A DNA stretch of 5,875 nucleotides from an uncultured Synergistia bacterium (lineage in GTDB: Bacteria > Eremiobacterota > SpSt-956 > JAKJGF01): the NCBI GenBank assembly GCA_937888925.1, contig CALARM010000333.1:1-5875 (forward strand), given 5' to 3'. Below are positions 1 to 5,758 of the stretch, in pieces; the stretch's first letter is position 1, and each line of letters opens with the position of its first letter. Both the position numbers and the translations under genes were made by a program. The notes under the pieces are model-generated. The model saw nothing but the letters and a program-made list of their open reading frames with translations, was not told the DNA's origin and did no database searches.

Positions 1-393
1 GAAGCACTCAGGAAAAGTGAGGAAAAATACAGAAAAATCTTCGAAGATGCCGTTGAAGGTATTTTCCAGACAACACCTGAAGGAAGATATATTACTGTAA
101 ATCCGTCTTTTGCAAAGATGTTTGGCTTTTCATCACCTGAAGAAATGATCTCATCTGTCAAAAACATAGGGGAAGAACTTTATGTAAACCCTGAAGACAG
201 GTTGACCTTCAAAAGACTTCTTGAAGAAAATGATCGTATTGCCGGCTGGGAAGTCATGCTTTATACAAAAGGCAGGAAGAAGATATGGAATTCTATAAAT
301 GCCCATACAGTAAGGGATAAAAACGGCAGGATACTTTATTATGAAGGAACAAATGAAGATATAACAGTAAAAAAAGAAATGGAAGAAGCTCTT
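1..393 (+). repeat. Internal PAS duplication, copy 1 (PAS1)
   Basis: This segment aligns without any gap to 760-1152, at an offset of 759 bases (253 codons). By hand count about two-thirds of the 131 amino acids are identical. The first part is the most conserved: both copies begin EALRKSEEKYRKIFE and share VEGIFQTTPEG and ILYYEGT. It encodes one PAS domain plus its flanking helical linkers. The window edge falls within this repeat, so copy 1 may start further upstream. Confidence 0.9.
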
Positions 394-3117
394 AAAGATA
401 GTGAGGAAAAATACCGCCGTATAATTGATACATCCTGTGAAGGAATATGGATGATGAACGGTGATTTAGAAACTACATTCGTTAATTCACGTATGGCGGA
501 AATATTCGGCTACAGTGCCGGTGAAATGCTTGGGAAGAATATAAGTGCATTTATGTTCAGTGAAGAGTTAGAAGATCATTATAAAAAAATAGCAGATAGG
601 AAAAAAGGACTTTCCCAGCGTTATATAAGACGTTTTATAAGAAAAGACAGCCAGACGATATGGCTTCTTGTCTCGGCCACTCCTGTCTTTGACAGGGAAA
701 GAAATTTTGCCGGCTCTTTTGCCATGGTAACAGATATTACAGAACTTATAAAAATAGAAGAAGCACTCAGGAAAAGCGAAGAAAAATACAGAAAAATATT
801 TGAAAACACCGTTGAAGGTATTTTTCAGACAACTCCGGAAGGGAAGTTCATTACAGTAAATCCTTCACTCGCAAAGATGTTCGGCTATTCATCACCGGAA
901 GAAATAATTTCTTTCGTTAACGACATTGGCTATCAGATTTATGTAAACCCGGGAGACAGATTAAGATTTAAAGAAACACTTGCAAAGAATAATAAAATTA
1001 CAGGATTTGAGATAGAGGCTTATAAAAAAAACGGGCAGAAAGTATGGCATTCCCTCAATGCCTATACGGTTCGAGATGAAAAAAGTAACATTCTTTATTA
1101 TGAAGGAACCTGTGAAGATATAACAGCAAGAAAAAAGATGGAAGAAGCTCTGAAAATTGAAAAAGCAAAGCTGGAAATAGCTTCTTTAGCAGGTAAAGTA
1201 GGGCTCTGGACATGGCATATTGAAACAGGAATCATAGAATGGTCATCTGCAATACAATCCATGCTGGGCTACAATGTAACAGACCTCTCAGGCCCTGTTT
1301 CACTGTGGGAAGATATAATTCACCGTGATGACCGAGAAAGAGTCATGGTAAGCCTGAACAATCACCTTAAAGAAAATACGAGATACAGGATAGATTACCG
1401 TATCAGAAGATATGACGGAACATACATCTGGTGGCTCGTAACAGGTTCATCGGAAAGAGACAGTAACGGCCATGCTATAAAAATGTCAGGAGCATGTGTG
1501 GACATTACAGAGAGAAAAGTTATAGAAGAAGAACTTATGAAAACAAGGGCACTCTTCAAGGCAGCTCTTGAACAGTCACCTGTAGGGATAACCATAGTAG
1601 ACTGGCCTGACATGAAGTTTTGCATGGTAAATAATACGGCAACAAAGATTACAGGCATACATCACGGAGATTATATGAACATCTCCGGCGACACAACTGA
1701 TAAGGATTCATGGGAATTATTTTATCCTGACGGCATAAAATGCGGCATAAAAGATTTTCCTCTTACAAAGAGTATACTTAACGGTGAATTCATAAAAGAT
1801 CAACTTATGATCATAAAAAGAGCCAGCGGTATTAACCGTTATATACTGGTCAGTTCTGCACCTGTTTTCAATGACTGCGGAGACATCATAGCCGGAATAT
1901 GTATCTTCCCCGATGTAACAGATGCCCGTAAGGCAGAAAAAGAAAAACTGGAAATGGAGAAAAAACTTCTTCATGCCCAGAAACTGGAAAGTCTTGGTGT
2001 AATGGCAGGAGGTATTGCCCATGATTTTAACAATCTCCTTATGGCATTACTGGGAAACCTGGAACTTGCCAGAATGGATATTTCACCATTTTCTCCTGCA
2101 GTTACATATATAGACGGAGCACTTCAGACATCCAGAAGAGCGGCAGACCTGACCAGACAGATGCTTGCCTATTCAGGGAAAGGCAAATTTGTTATTACTC
2201 CCATAAATCTGAATGAACTGGTAGAAGAGAATTACCATCTATTTAAAGCTTCACTTTCAAAATCTGCTATATTAAAACTGGAAATGTCTCCCTGTATACC
2301 CGGTATGGAAGGAGATCCCGGTCAGATACAGCAGATAATAATGAATCTTATTACAAATGCTTCTGAAGCCATAGGAGATAAATCGGGAATAATTACACTT
2401 GCCACAGGTATGGAACATTGTGATAAATCATATCTTGAAAAAAGCAGACTTGAAGAAATACCACCTGAAGGTGCATTTGTCTATATAGAAGTAAAAGATA
2501 CAGGATGCGGTATGGATAAAGAAACACAGGACAGACTGTTCGATCCATTCTTTACGACAAAATTTACAGGAAGAGGTCTCGGTATGTCGGCAGTAATGGG
2601 CATTATAAAAAGTCACAGAGGAGCCATTATAGTAGACAGTGTCAGAGGCATGGGAACGTCTATTAAAGTATTCTTTCCTGCATGTAACTATGATGCAGGA
2701 ACAGATTACGGTAAAGAATACCATGCTACTCAGGTCACAGTGCCTTTAAAAACAATGGATGGGACAATACTGCTCGTAGATGATGAAGATATAATACTTG
2801 CCACATCGGAAATAATATTACGGAGACTTGGTTTTAAGGTTATTACGGCATCAGACGGTGAGAAAGCAATCAAGATTTTCAGTGAACAGCCGGATAAGAT
2901 TGACTGTATCATTATGGATTTATCTATGCCAAAGATGGACGGACTGACGGCCTTTAAAAAGATAATCGATATAAAACGTGATGTAAAAATTATTCTCTCC
3001 AGCGGATATAACGAAGAAGCAGCAGTAAGAGAACATACGGGCGGACTTGCAGGATTTCTTGAGAAACCGTATCAGATAGAAGATCTGCAGAAAATATTGC
3101 AAAAAACGTTAGGATAA
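1..3117 (+). CDS. Multi-PAS hybrid sensor histidine kinase with C-terminal receiver domain (5'-partial)
   Basis: The reading frame is open from base 1 without a start codon, so the N-terminus lies outside; 1038 residues are visible (numbered from base 1). Five PAS domains come first, at about 9-125, 135-250, 262-378, 388-506 and 512-642. Each ends in the usual D-I/V-T motif (D120, D245, D373, D501, D638) and most are joined by EEAL-type helical linkers. PAS4 has the W-rich PAS_3 pattern. The HisKA H-box reads GGIAHDFNNLL with phospho-acceptor H674. The ATPase domain shows the N-box (N786), DTGCGM (D833), FDPFFTTK and GRGLG (G857-G861). The receiver (921-1036) has D927/D928, phospho-acceptor D973, S1000 and K1022. 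By family knowledge, such a protein autophosphorylates on His in response to a PAS-sensed signal (redox, ligand or small molecule) and passes phosphate to its own or another receiver. No membrane segment or DNA-binding output domain is visible, so the shown part is cytoplasmic. The partner and signal cannot be told from sequence. Confidence 0.95.
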   Translation, partial: EALRKSEEKYRKIFEDAVEGIFQTTPEGRYITVNPSFAKMFGFSSPEEMISSVKNIGEELYVNPEDRLTFKRLLEENDRIAGWEVMLYTKGRKKIWNSINAHTVRDKNGRILYYEGTNEDITVKKEMEEALKDSEEKYRRIIDTSCEGIWMMNGDLETTFVNSRMAEIFGYSAGEMLGKNISAFMFSEELEDHYKKIADRKKGLSQRYIRRFIRKDSQTIWLLVSATPVFDRERNFAGSFAMVTDITELIKIEEALRKSEEKYRKIFENTVEGIFQTTPEGKFITVNPSLAKMFGYSSPEEIISFVNDIGYQIYVNPGDRLRFKETLAKNNKITGFEIEAYKKNGQKVWHSLNAYTVRDEKSNILYYEGTCEDITARKKMEEALKIEKAKLEIASLAGKVGLWTWHIETGIIEWSSAIQSMLGYNVTDLSGPVSLWEDIIHRDDRERVMVSLNNHLKENTRYRIDYRIRRYDGTYIWWLVTGSSERDSNGHAIKMSGACVDITERKVIEEELMKTRALFKAALEQSPVGITIVDWPDMKFCMVNNTATKITGIHHGDYMNISGDTTDKDSWELFYPDGIKCGIKDFPLTKSILNGEFIKDQLMIIKRASGINRYILVSSAPVFNDCGDIIAGICIFPDVTDARKAEKEKLEMEKKLLHAQKLESLGVMAGGIAHDFNNLLMALLGNLELARMDISPFSPAVTYIDGALQTSRRAADLTRQMLAYSGKGKFVITPINLNELVEENYHLFKASLSKSAILKLEMSPCIPGMEGDPGQIQQIIMNLITNASEAIGDKSGIITLATGMEHCDKSYLEKSRLEEIPPEGAFVYIEVKDTGCGMDKETQDRLFDPFFTTKFTGRGLGMSAVMGIIKSHRGAIIVDSVRGMGTSIKVFFPACNYDAGTDYGKEYHATQVTVPLKTMDGTILLVDDEDIILATSEIILRRLGFKVITASDGEKAIKIFSEQPDKIDCIIMDLSMPKMDGLTAFKKIIDIKRDVKIILSSGYNEEAAVREHTGGLAGFLEKPYQIEDLQKILQKTLG
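760..1152 (+). repeat. Internal PAS duplication, copy 2 (PAS3)
   Basis: This is the second copy of the PAS module at 1-393, in the same frame and of equal length. The intervening PAS2 (about 400-750) is not closely similar except in its linker (EALKDSEEKYRRI). The duplicated unit is therefore either one PAS domain or a PAS pair whose second member has diverged. Confidence 0.9.
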
Positions 3118-3139
3118 CAGGGGCACACGTGTGCCCCTG
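3118..3139. terminator. Perfect 22-bp palindrome, probable bidirectional terminator
   Basis: The left arm CAGGGGCACAC is followed directly by its exact reverse complement GTGTGCCCCTG. Folded as RNA it gives a GC-rich stem of about 9 bp with a 4-base loop. It starts immediately after the kinase stop codon and lies 11 bases beyond the stop of the convergent PAS gene, the usual place for a shared terminator. The T-tract is weak: none follows on the + strand, and on the - strand a run of six T begins about 11 bases past the stem. A dimeric protein-binding site is the alternative. Confidence 0.75.
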
Positions 3140-3150
3140 ATAAACCAAAA

Positions 3151-3486
3151 TTATTCTCTTACAAAATGGGGGATATTATGTGGAATTTCCAGGGACAATT
3201 CCACAAGACCTTCGCATATGCCGTCTTTATACCAGGGAGCCTGATATATAAGTTTTTTCTTCCCATTTTTTTCAATCGTATAGATATTGGTTTCTTCTTT
3301 TTCGAGTAATTCCCTTATCATGGTTTGAGCTTTCTCCGGATGACATGCCATGAGACTGGTTCCTACAAGAGAACTTCCGCCGCTACCGGCAAAAGTCTTA
3401 CACGATTTTTCGTTCATTGAAAGAATAATACCTTCCCTGTCACATACTGTTATGGCTCCGTTAAAATCCTTTATCCAGTTATTCAA
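3151..3486 (-). CDS. Small stand-alone PAS-domain protein
   Basis: The product is 111 residues and is essentially one PAS fold with no attached output domain. The N-terminus runs NNWIKDFNGAITVCDREG, followed by the PAS-typical GIILSMNEKS strand-helix segment. Further on are G-TSLMACHPEKAQ (C48, H49), NIYTIEKNGKKKLIY and a final strand GLVELSLEIP. There is no signal peptide or membrane segment, so it should be cytoplasmic. I chose the TTG at 3486 because AGGTGAT sits four bases upstream. The in-frame GTG at 3495 would add only three residues and lies inside that ribosome-binding site. By general knowledge, small PAS proteins bind ligands, haem or flavin, or act as interaction modules. The CHP motif resembles one I recall in PAS domains of DUF438-type proteins, but a cofactor is not shown here. 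It is the last gene of an operon with the secreted protein upstream. Function is unknown beyond PAS. Confidence 0.85.
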   Translation of the reverse strand: MNNWIKDFNGAITVCDREGIILSMNEKSCKTFAGSGGSSLVGTSLMACHPEKAQTMIRELLEKEETNIYTIEKNGKKKLIYQAPWYKDGICEGLVELSLEIPHNIPHFVRE

Positions 3487-3490
3487 ATAA

Positions 3491-3497
3491 ATCACCT
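3491..3497 (-). promoter_or_regulatory. Shine-Dalgarno AGGTGAT overlapping the upstream stop codon
   Basis: On the minus strand the TAG stop of the secreted-protein gene contributes the first AG of AGGTGAT, which is followed by TTAT and then TTG. The same motif precedes the ATG of the upstream gene with almost the same spacing. This fixes the start of the small PAS gene at TTG and suggests translational coupling of the two genes. Confidence 0.75.
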
Positions 3498-4521
3498 ATT
3501 CTTCTGTATACTCAATAGTTTCTTCCGTATACTCGGTAGTTTCTTCATAAATAGTGTTATCATCATCAACATAAAAGGTTCCTGAATCATGTAATGTATC
3601 GCTGAATACAGGATCACTGTTATCTAAAATAATATTGTCTCTTCCGTCTATAATATAATATGAACTGTCGTCAACTGAAATAGGTCTGTCACATTCCCAG
3701 GTAACTTCCCAGTATTCCACCGGGTCTACAGTTATAAAATAATCATTATAAGCAGGTAGAACAACAGTATCATAACAATACCAGTAATCATTGCAATCTA
3801 CAAAATAAGGACGGAAAGAAGGGTAATAAAAAGTTGTAGTTCTGTAAAACCCGTTCCACCATCCCATCAGAGATTGAAACACAGAAAGAGAAGCCATAAG
3901 TCCCATACTATTATCCTGGGCTTCTAAAATACGTTTATTTTCTTCCCTCATTTCCTTCAATTCATTGAGAAGTTCTTTAGAATCACCGAGTTTTGTTTCA
4001 ACTTCAGAGAATTTTTTATCCAGTTCGCTGCTTTTTGCTTTCAGAGCTGTCATCTGTTTGCTGTCATCTGCCGTAAAATTGCTGTTTTTCAGAGGGAGAG
4101 ATTCAATGTAATGCTGGCTGAATGCGTCCCATCCGTTTACAAGAGTTGTAACTCCTATTTCTACGTTTTTATTATTTATTTTTTCATAGCGATAGCTTGC
4201 TCTCACATCTGCCATGGATGTTGTTACATCTCCGACAAATTTACCTATATTTTTATTTTGTTGTTTCATAGCATCTTTTAATGAAGCAAGATTAGATTTC
4301 GCATTTTCCAGAGAAACATAAAAAGGATCTTTAGCCGGATTGGCCGGCTGATAATTCTCAAATATCAGTGTGAAAGCCTCCTCCAGTTCTTCTAGCATAA
4401 CCGGTGCGCTGACATTTCTCTTGTTCTTAAAAAGATGTTTTCCATCTGCTCTGGCCTGTTCACATAAAAAAGATATTACAAAAATCAGGAGAAAAATTAT
4501 ACCTCCATAAAACTTTTTCAT
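3496..4521 (-). CDS. Secreted protein of unknown function: coiled coil plus Tyr/Trp-rich domain
   Basis: I do not recognise this 341-residue protein. Residues 1-25 form a signal peptide: KK at 2-3, a hydrophobic stretch 8-19, and a probable signal peptidase I site after ARA (23-25). C20 lacks a proper lipobox, so a lipoprotein is unlikely. Residues about 40-145 look helical (LEELEEAFTLIFENY, then a Lys/Asn/Gln-rich stretch). Residues about 150-205 have heptad-like Leu/Lys/Glu spacing typical of a coiled coil. Residues 218-277 are strikingly aromatic (WW, FYYP, YWYCY, VEYWEVTWE) and carry the only mature cysteines (C243, C249, C277). The tail (280-341) is acidic and ends in two seven-residue repeats (EETTEYT, EETIEYT). 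It is probably periplasmic or cell-surface, but no activity can be assigned. The ATG at 4521 is supported by AGGTGAT three bases upstream. A sigma70-like promoter precedes it and the small PAS gene follows 9 bases after its stop. Confidence 0.85.
   Translation of the reverse strand: MKKFYGGIIFLLIFVISFLCEQARADGKHLFKNKRNVSAPVMLEELEEAFTLIFENYQPANPAKDPFYVSLENAKSNLASLKDAMKQQNKNIGKFVGDVTTSMADVRASYRYEKINNKNVEIGVTTLVNGWDAFSQHYIESLPLKNSNFTADDSKQMTALKAKSSELDKKFSEVETKLGDSKELLNELKEMREENKRILEAQDNSMGLMASLSVFQSLMGWWNGFYRTTTFYYPSFRPYFVDCNDYWYCYDTVVLPAYNDYFITVDPVEYWEVTWECDRPISVDDSSYYIIDGRDNIILDNSDPVFSDTLHDSGTFYVDDDNTIYEETTEYTEETIEYTEE
3499..3546 (-). repeat. 21-bp tandem repeat encoding the acidic C-terminal tail
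   Basis: Two adjacent 21-base units (3499-3519 and 3520-3540) differ at only a few bases, and a partial third unit matches for six bases (TTCTTC). Each unit encodes seven residues (EET, then T or I, then EYT), so gain or loss of a unit keeps the reading frame. It lies directly before the stop codon of the secreted protein. Confidence 0.8.
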
Positions 4522-4524
4522 AAA

Positions 4525-4532
4525 ATCACCTC
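4525..4532 (-). promoter_or_regulatory. Shine-Dalgarno of the secreted-protein gene
   Basis: The minus strand reads GAGGTGAT, then TTT, then the ATG at 4521. This is a strong match to the anti-Shine-Dalgarno sequence at normal spacing. It serves as the reference for choosing the start of the downstream PAS gene. Confidence 0.8.
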
Positions 4533-4537
4533 TTAAT

Positions 4538-4573
4538 AAATTTGTTTAATTGTAACAGTAAAAAAACAAATTT
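4538..4573. promoter_or_regulatory. 10-bp inverted repeat across the promoter, candidate operator
   Basis: AAATTTGTTT (4538-4547) and its exact reverse complement AAACAAATTT (4564-4573) are separated by 16 bases. The arms flank the -10 box of the leftward promoter: one overlaps the predicted transcription start and the other the spacer and -35 end. The geometry suits binding of a dimeric repressor. The arms are AT-only apart from one base, so chance is possible. Confidence 0.45.
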
Positions 4574-4577
4574 TCAA
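4549..4577 (-). promoter_or_regulatory. Sigma70-like promoter for the secreted-protein/small-PAS operon
   Basis: On the minus strand the -35 box TTGAAA (4577-4572) is followed by a 17-base spacer and the -10 box TACAAT (4554-4549). Each box matches consensus at five of six positions. Transcription would start near 4542, giving a leader of about 20 bases before the ATG at 4521. Confidence 0.7.
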
Positions 4578-4622
4578 TAGGGATTCAGTTGTTTTTTATC
4601 TTAATATGAAACAGATTTACCG

Positions 4623-5594
4623 TCAGAGACATTTGAGGAGTCCTGCATGTTCCGGGTCATATCTAAAATATCTTGTAGTAAACATAACAGATCTTCTGTT
4701 TGAGAGAACAATGTCGGCACTCAATATAGAAATACCACTGGAAGCCGCATATTCTTCTATTTTTTCACCGAGTCTGTTTCCAACCCATTTTCCCATGGAA
4801 TTTTTCTCTACTATTATATTATTTACATATACCTCTCCCTGTTCTGTAAAATGATCTTCATTGTATGCCACAAGAAAAAATCCCAGAAGTTTTTCCTCTT
4901 CTTCTGCTACAAAGCTTACCATATGACCGGTTTTTAATTTATTTCCAAGTTCATCACAGAAATGCTCTCTGCACTGTTCTATTTCTTCGTGAGAATAATT
5001 TCGCAAAGGTGATATCAAATGTTCGAGGTTTTCCTTTATCAGTCTTATCATAAAAGGAAGATCATCAGGTTTTGAAGGTCTTATAATAAATCCGCATGGT
5101 TCATTCTTTTTATCTATTTTGAGTTTTTTATAAAACCTCTTTCTTTCTATTTCATAACCTGACGAAATAAAGAAATTCAGTCTTTTTTCGTCTGCCAGAG
5201 GTATCCTTAAAGCAATATGTCTCAGACCTTTCTCTTTTGAAATCTCTTCGGCTTTTCTGAGCAGTTCCGATGGTACAGAACTTTCCCGGTAAGGTTCTGT
5301 TACAGAGAGATCAAAAATCCATGCCTGAGGTATACCTGTAATAAGTTCATTATTTGCCGTATCCAGAAGCAGATATCCAAGGGGCCCGTCATGATTGTCT
5401 GAAGCAATCAAAAACTTATAATCAGGTAGAACTTTTATAAGATTTAAAACCTGTTTCATTTCAGAAAGATATTTTTCCCTGACAGAAGCAGGATTAACAT
5501 CATGCCTTACAGGAGAAATCTGTGAAACAGATGTTTCAAAAGCAAGATTTAATATAAAAGGATAATCCTTTTTCGAGATTTCCCGAATGTTCAT
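4623..5594 (-). CDS. Tandem GNAT-family N-acetyltransferase-like protein
   Basis: The product is 323 residues made of two GNAT-like halves, about 1-160 and 168-323. Each half starts with a GNAT-type beta strand (NIREISKKDYPFI; FIIRPSKPDDLPFMIRLI). Each also has a central strand before the acetyl-CoA loop (AWIFDLSVTEPYR; VYVNNIIVEKNSMG) and a final strand around SSGYEIERKRFYKKL or TTRYFRYDP. By family knowledge, GNAT enzymes move an acetyl group from acetyl-CoA to an amine. Here the R/Q-x-x-G-x-G/A pyrophosphate loop is degraded: half 1 has S106 and P108 for the two glycines, and half 2 has W270 for the first but keeps G272. Half 2 is the likelier active one. The substrate is unknown. There is no signal peptide, so it is cytoplasmic. 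I chose the ATG at 5594 because MNIRE opens the fold. An in-frame ATG at 5645 would add 17 residues, mostly encoded by a heptamer repeat. No clear Shine-Dalgarno precedes either start. Confidence 0.85.
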   Translation of the reverse strand: MNIREISKKDYPFILNLAFETSVSQISPVRHDVNPASVREKYLSEMKQVLNLIKVLPDYKFLIASDNHDGPLGYLLLDTANNELITGIPQAWIFDLSVTEPYRESSVPSELLRKAEEISKEKGLRHIALRIPLADEKRLNFFISSGYEIERKRFYKKLKIDKKNEPCGFIIRPSKPDDLPFMIRLIKENLEHLISPLRNYSHEEIEQCREHFCDELGNKLKTGHMVSFVAEEEEKLLGFFLVAYNEDHFTEQGEVYVNNIIVEKNSMGKWVGNRLGEKIEEYAASSGISILSADIVLSNRRSVMFTTRYFRYDPEHAGLLKCL

Positions 5595-5596
5595 AA

Positions 5597-5627
5597 TAGT
5601 GAATAGTGAGCAGTGAGTAGTGAGTAG
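5597..5627. repeat. Heptamer tandem repeat (TAGTGAG type)
   Basis: The + strand reads TAGTGAA, TAGTGAG, CAGTGAG, TAGTGAG and then TAG, which is about 4.4 copies of a 7-base unit. On the coding strand of the acetyltransferase gene this is a CTCACTA-type array that ends two bases before the ATG at 5594, where a Shine-Dalgarno would be expected. Short heptameric arrays of this kind are known between genes in cyanobacteria and other bacteria. Confidence 0.85.
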
Positions 5628-5658
5628 ACAGAACTCTCTGCTCATCTGGCATAAAGTT

Positions 5659-5692
5659 CAGGGAATTTTCTTTTTCCCCGGTGATTCCCCTG
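5659..5692. repeat. Imperfect inverted repeat in the acetyltransferase leader
   Basis: CAGGGAAT (5659-5666) pairs with ATTCCCCTG (5684-5692) with one bulged base, leaving a 17-base loop. On the minus strand it begins about where transcription from the promoter at 5696-5724 would start, so the mRNA could carry a 5' stem-loop. No T-run follows on either strand, which argues against a terminator. Confidence 0.4.
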
Positions 5693-5695
5693 ATA

Positions 5696-5724
5696 ATTAT
5701 ACCATTTAAGTATTTTTATTTCTA
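5696..5724 (-). promoter_or_regulatory. Candidate sigma70-like promoter for the acetyltransferase gene
   Basis: On the minus strand, TAGAAA (5724-5719, four of six consensus positions), a 17-base spacer and a perfect TATAAT (5701-5696) are seen. Transcription would start near 5689, giving a leader of about 95 bases that contains the stem-loop and the heptamer array. In such AT-rich sequence a single good -10 is not strong proof. Confidence 0.5.
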
Positions 5725-5729
5725 CTATA

Positions 5730-5758
5730 TATACATAGAAAGAAATTTTGAGTATAAT
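5730..5758 (+). promoter_or_regulatory. Candidate divergent promoter reading off the right edge
   Basis: On the + strand, TATACA (5730-5735, four of six) is followed by 17 bases and a perfect TATAAT (5753-5758). Its -35 box lies six bases from that of the leftward promoter, so the two would be back to back. No gene is visible downstream before the window ends; the target would lie beyond 5875. Confidence 0.4.

Noticed and set aside
1717..2022. Leftward open frames within the kinase gene, this being the longest (101 codons)
   Set aside because: They are antisense shadows of conserved PAS and kinase domains, with low-complexity translations and no start signals.
4480..4521. Lipoprotein signal at C20 of the secreted protein
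   Set aside because: The residues before the cysteine (SFL) do not fit a lipobox, whereas ARA at 23-25 fits signal peptidase I.
4606..4854. Rightward open frame of 82 codons opposite the acetyltransferase gene
   Set aside because: It is antisense to a clear GNAT-like gene, has no ribosome-binding site and no recognisable motif.
5595..5645. 17-residue N-terminal extension of the acetyltransferase starting at 5645
   Set aside because: It is mostly encoded by the heptamer repeat, has no Shine-Dalgarno, and the normal GNAT fold begins at the ATG at 5594.
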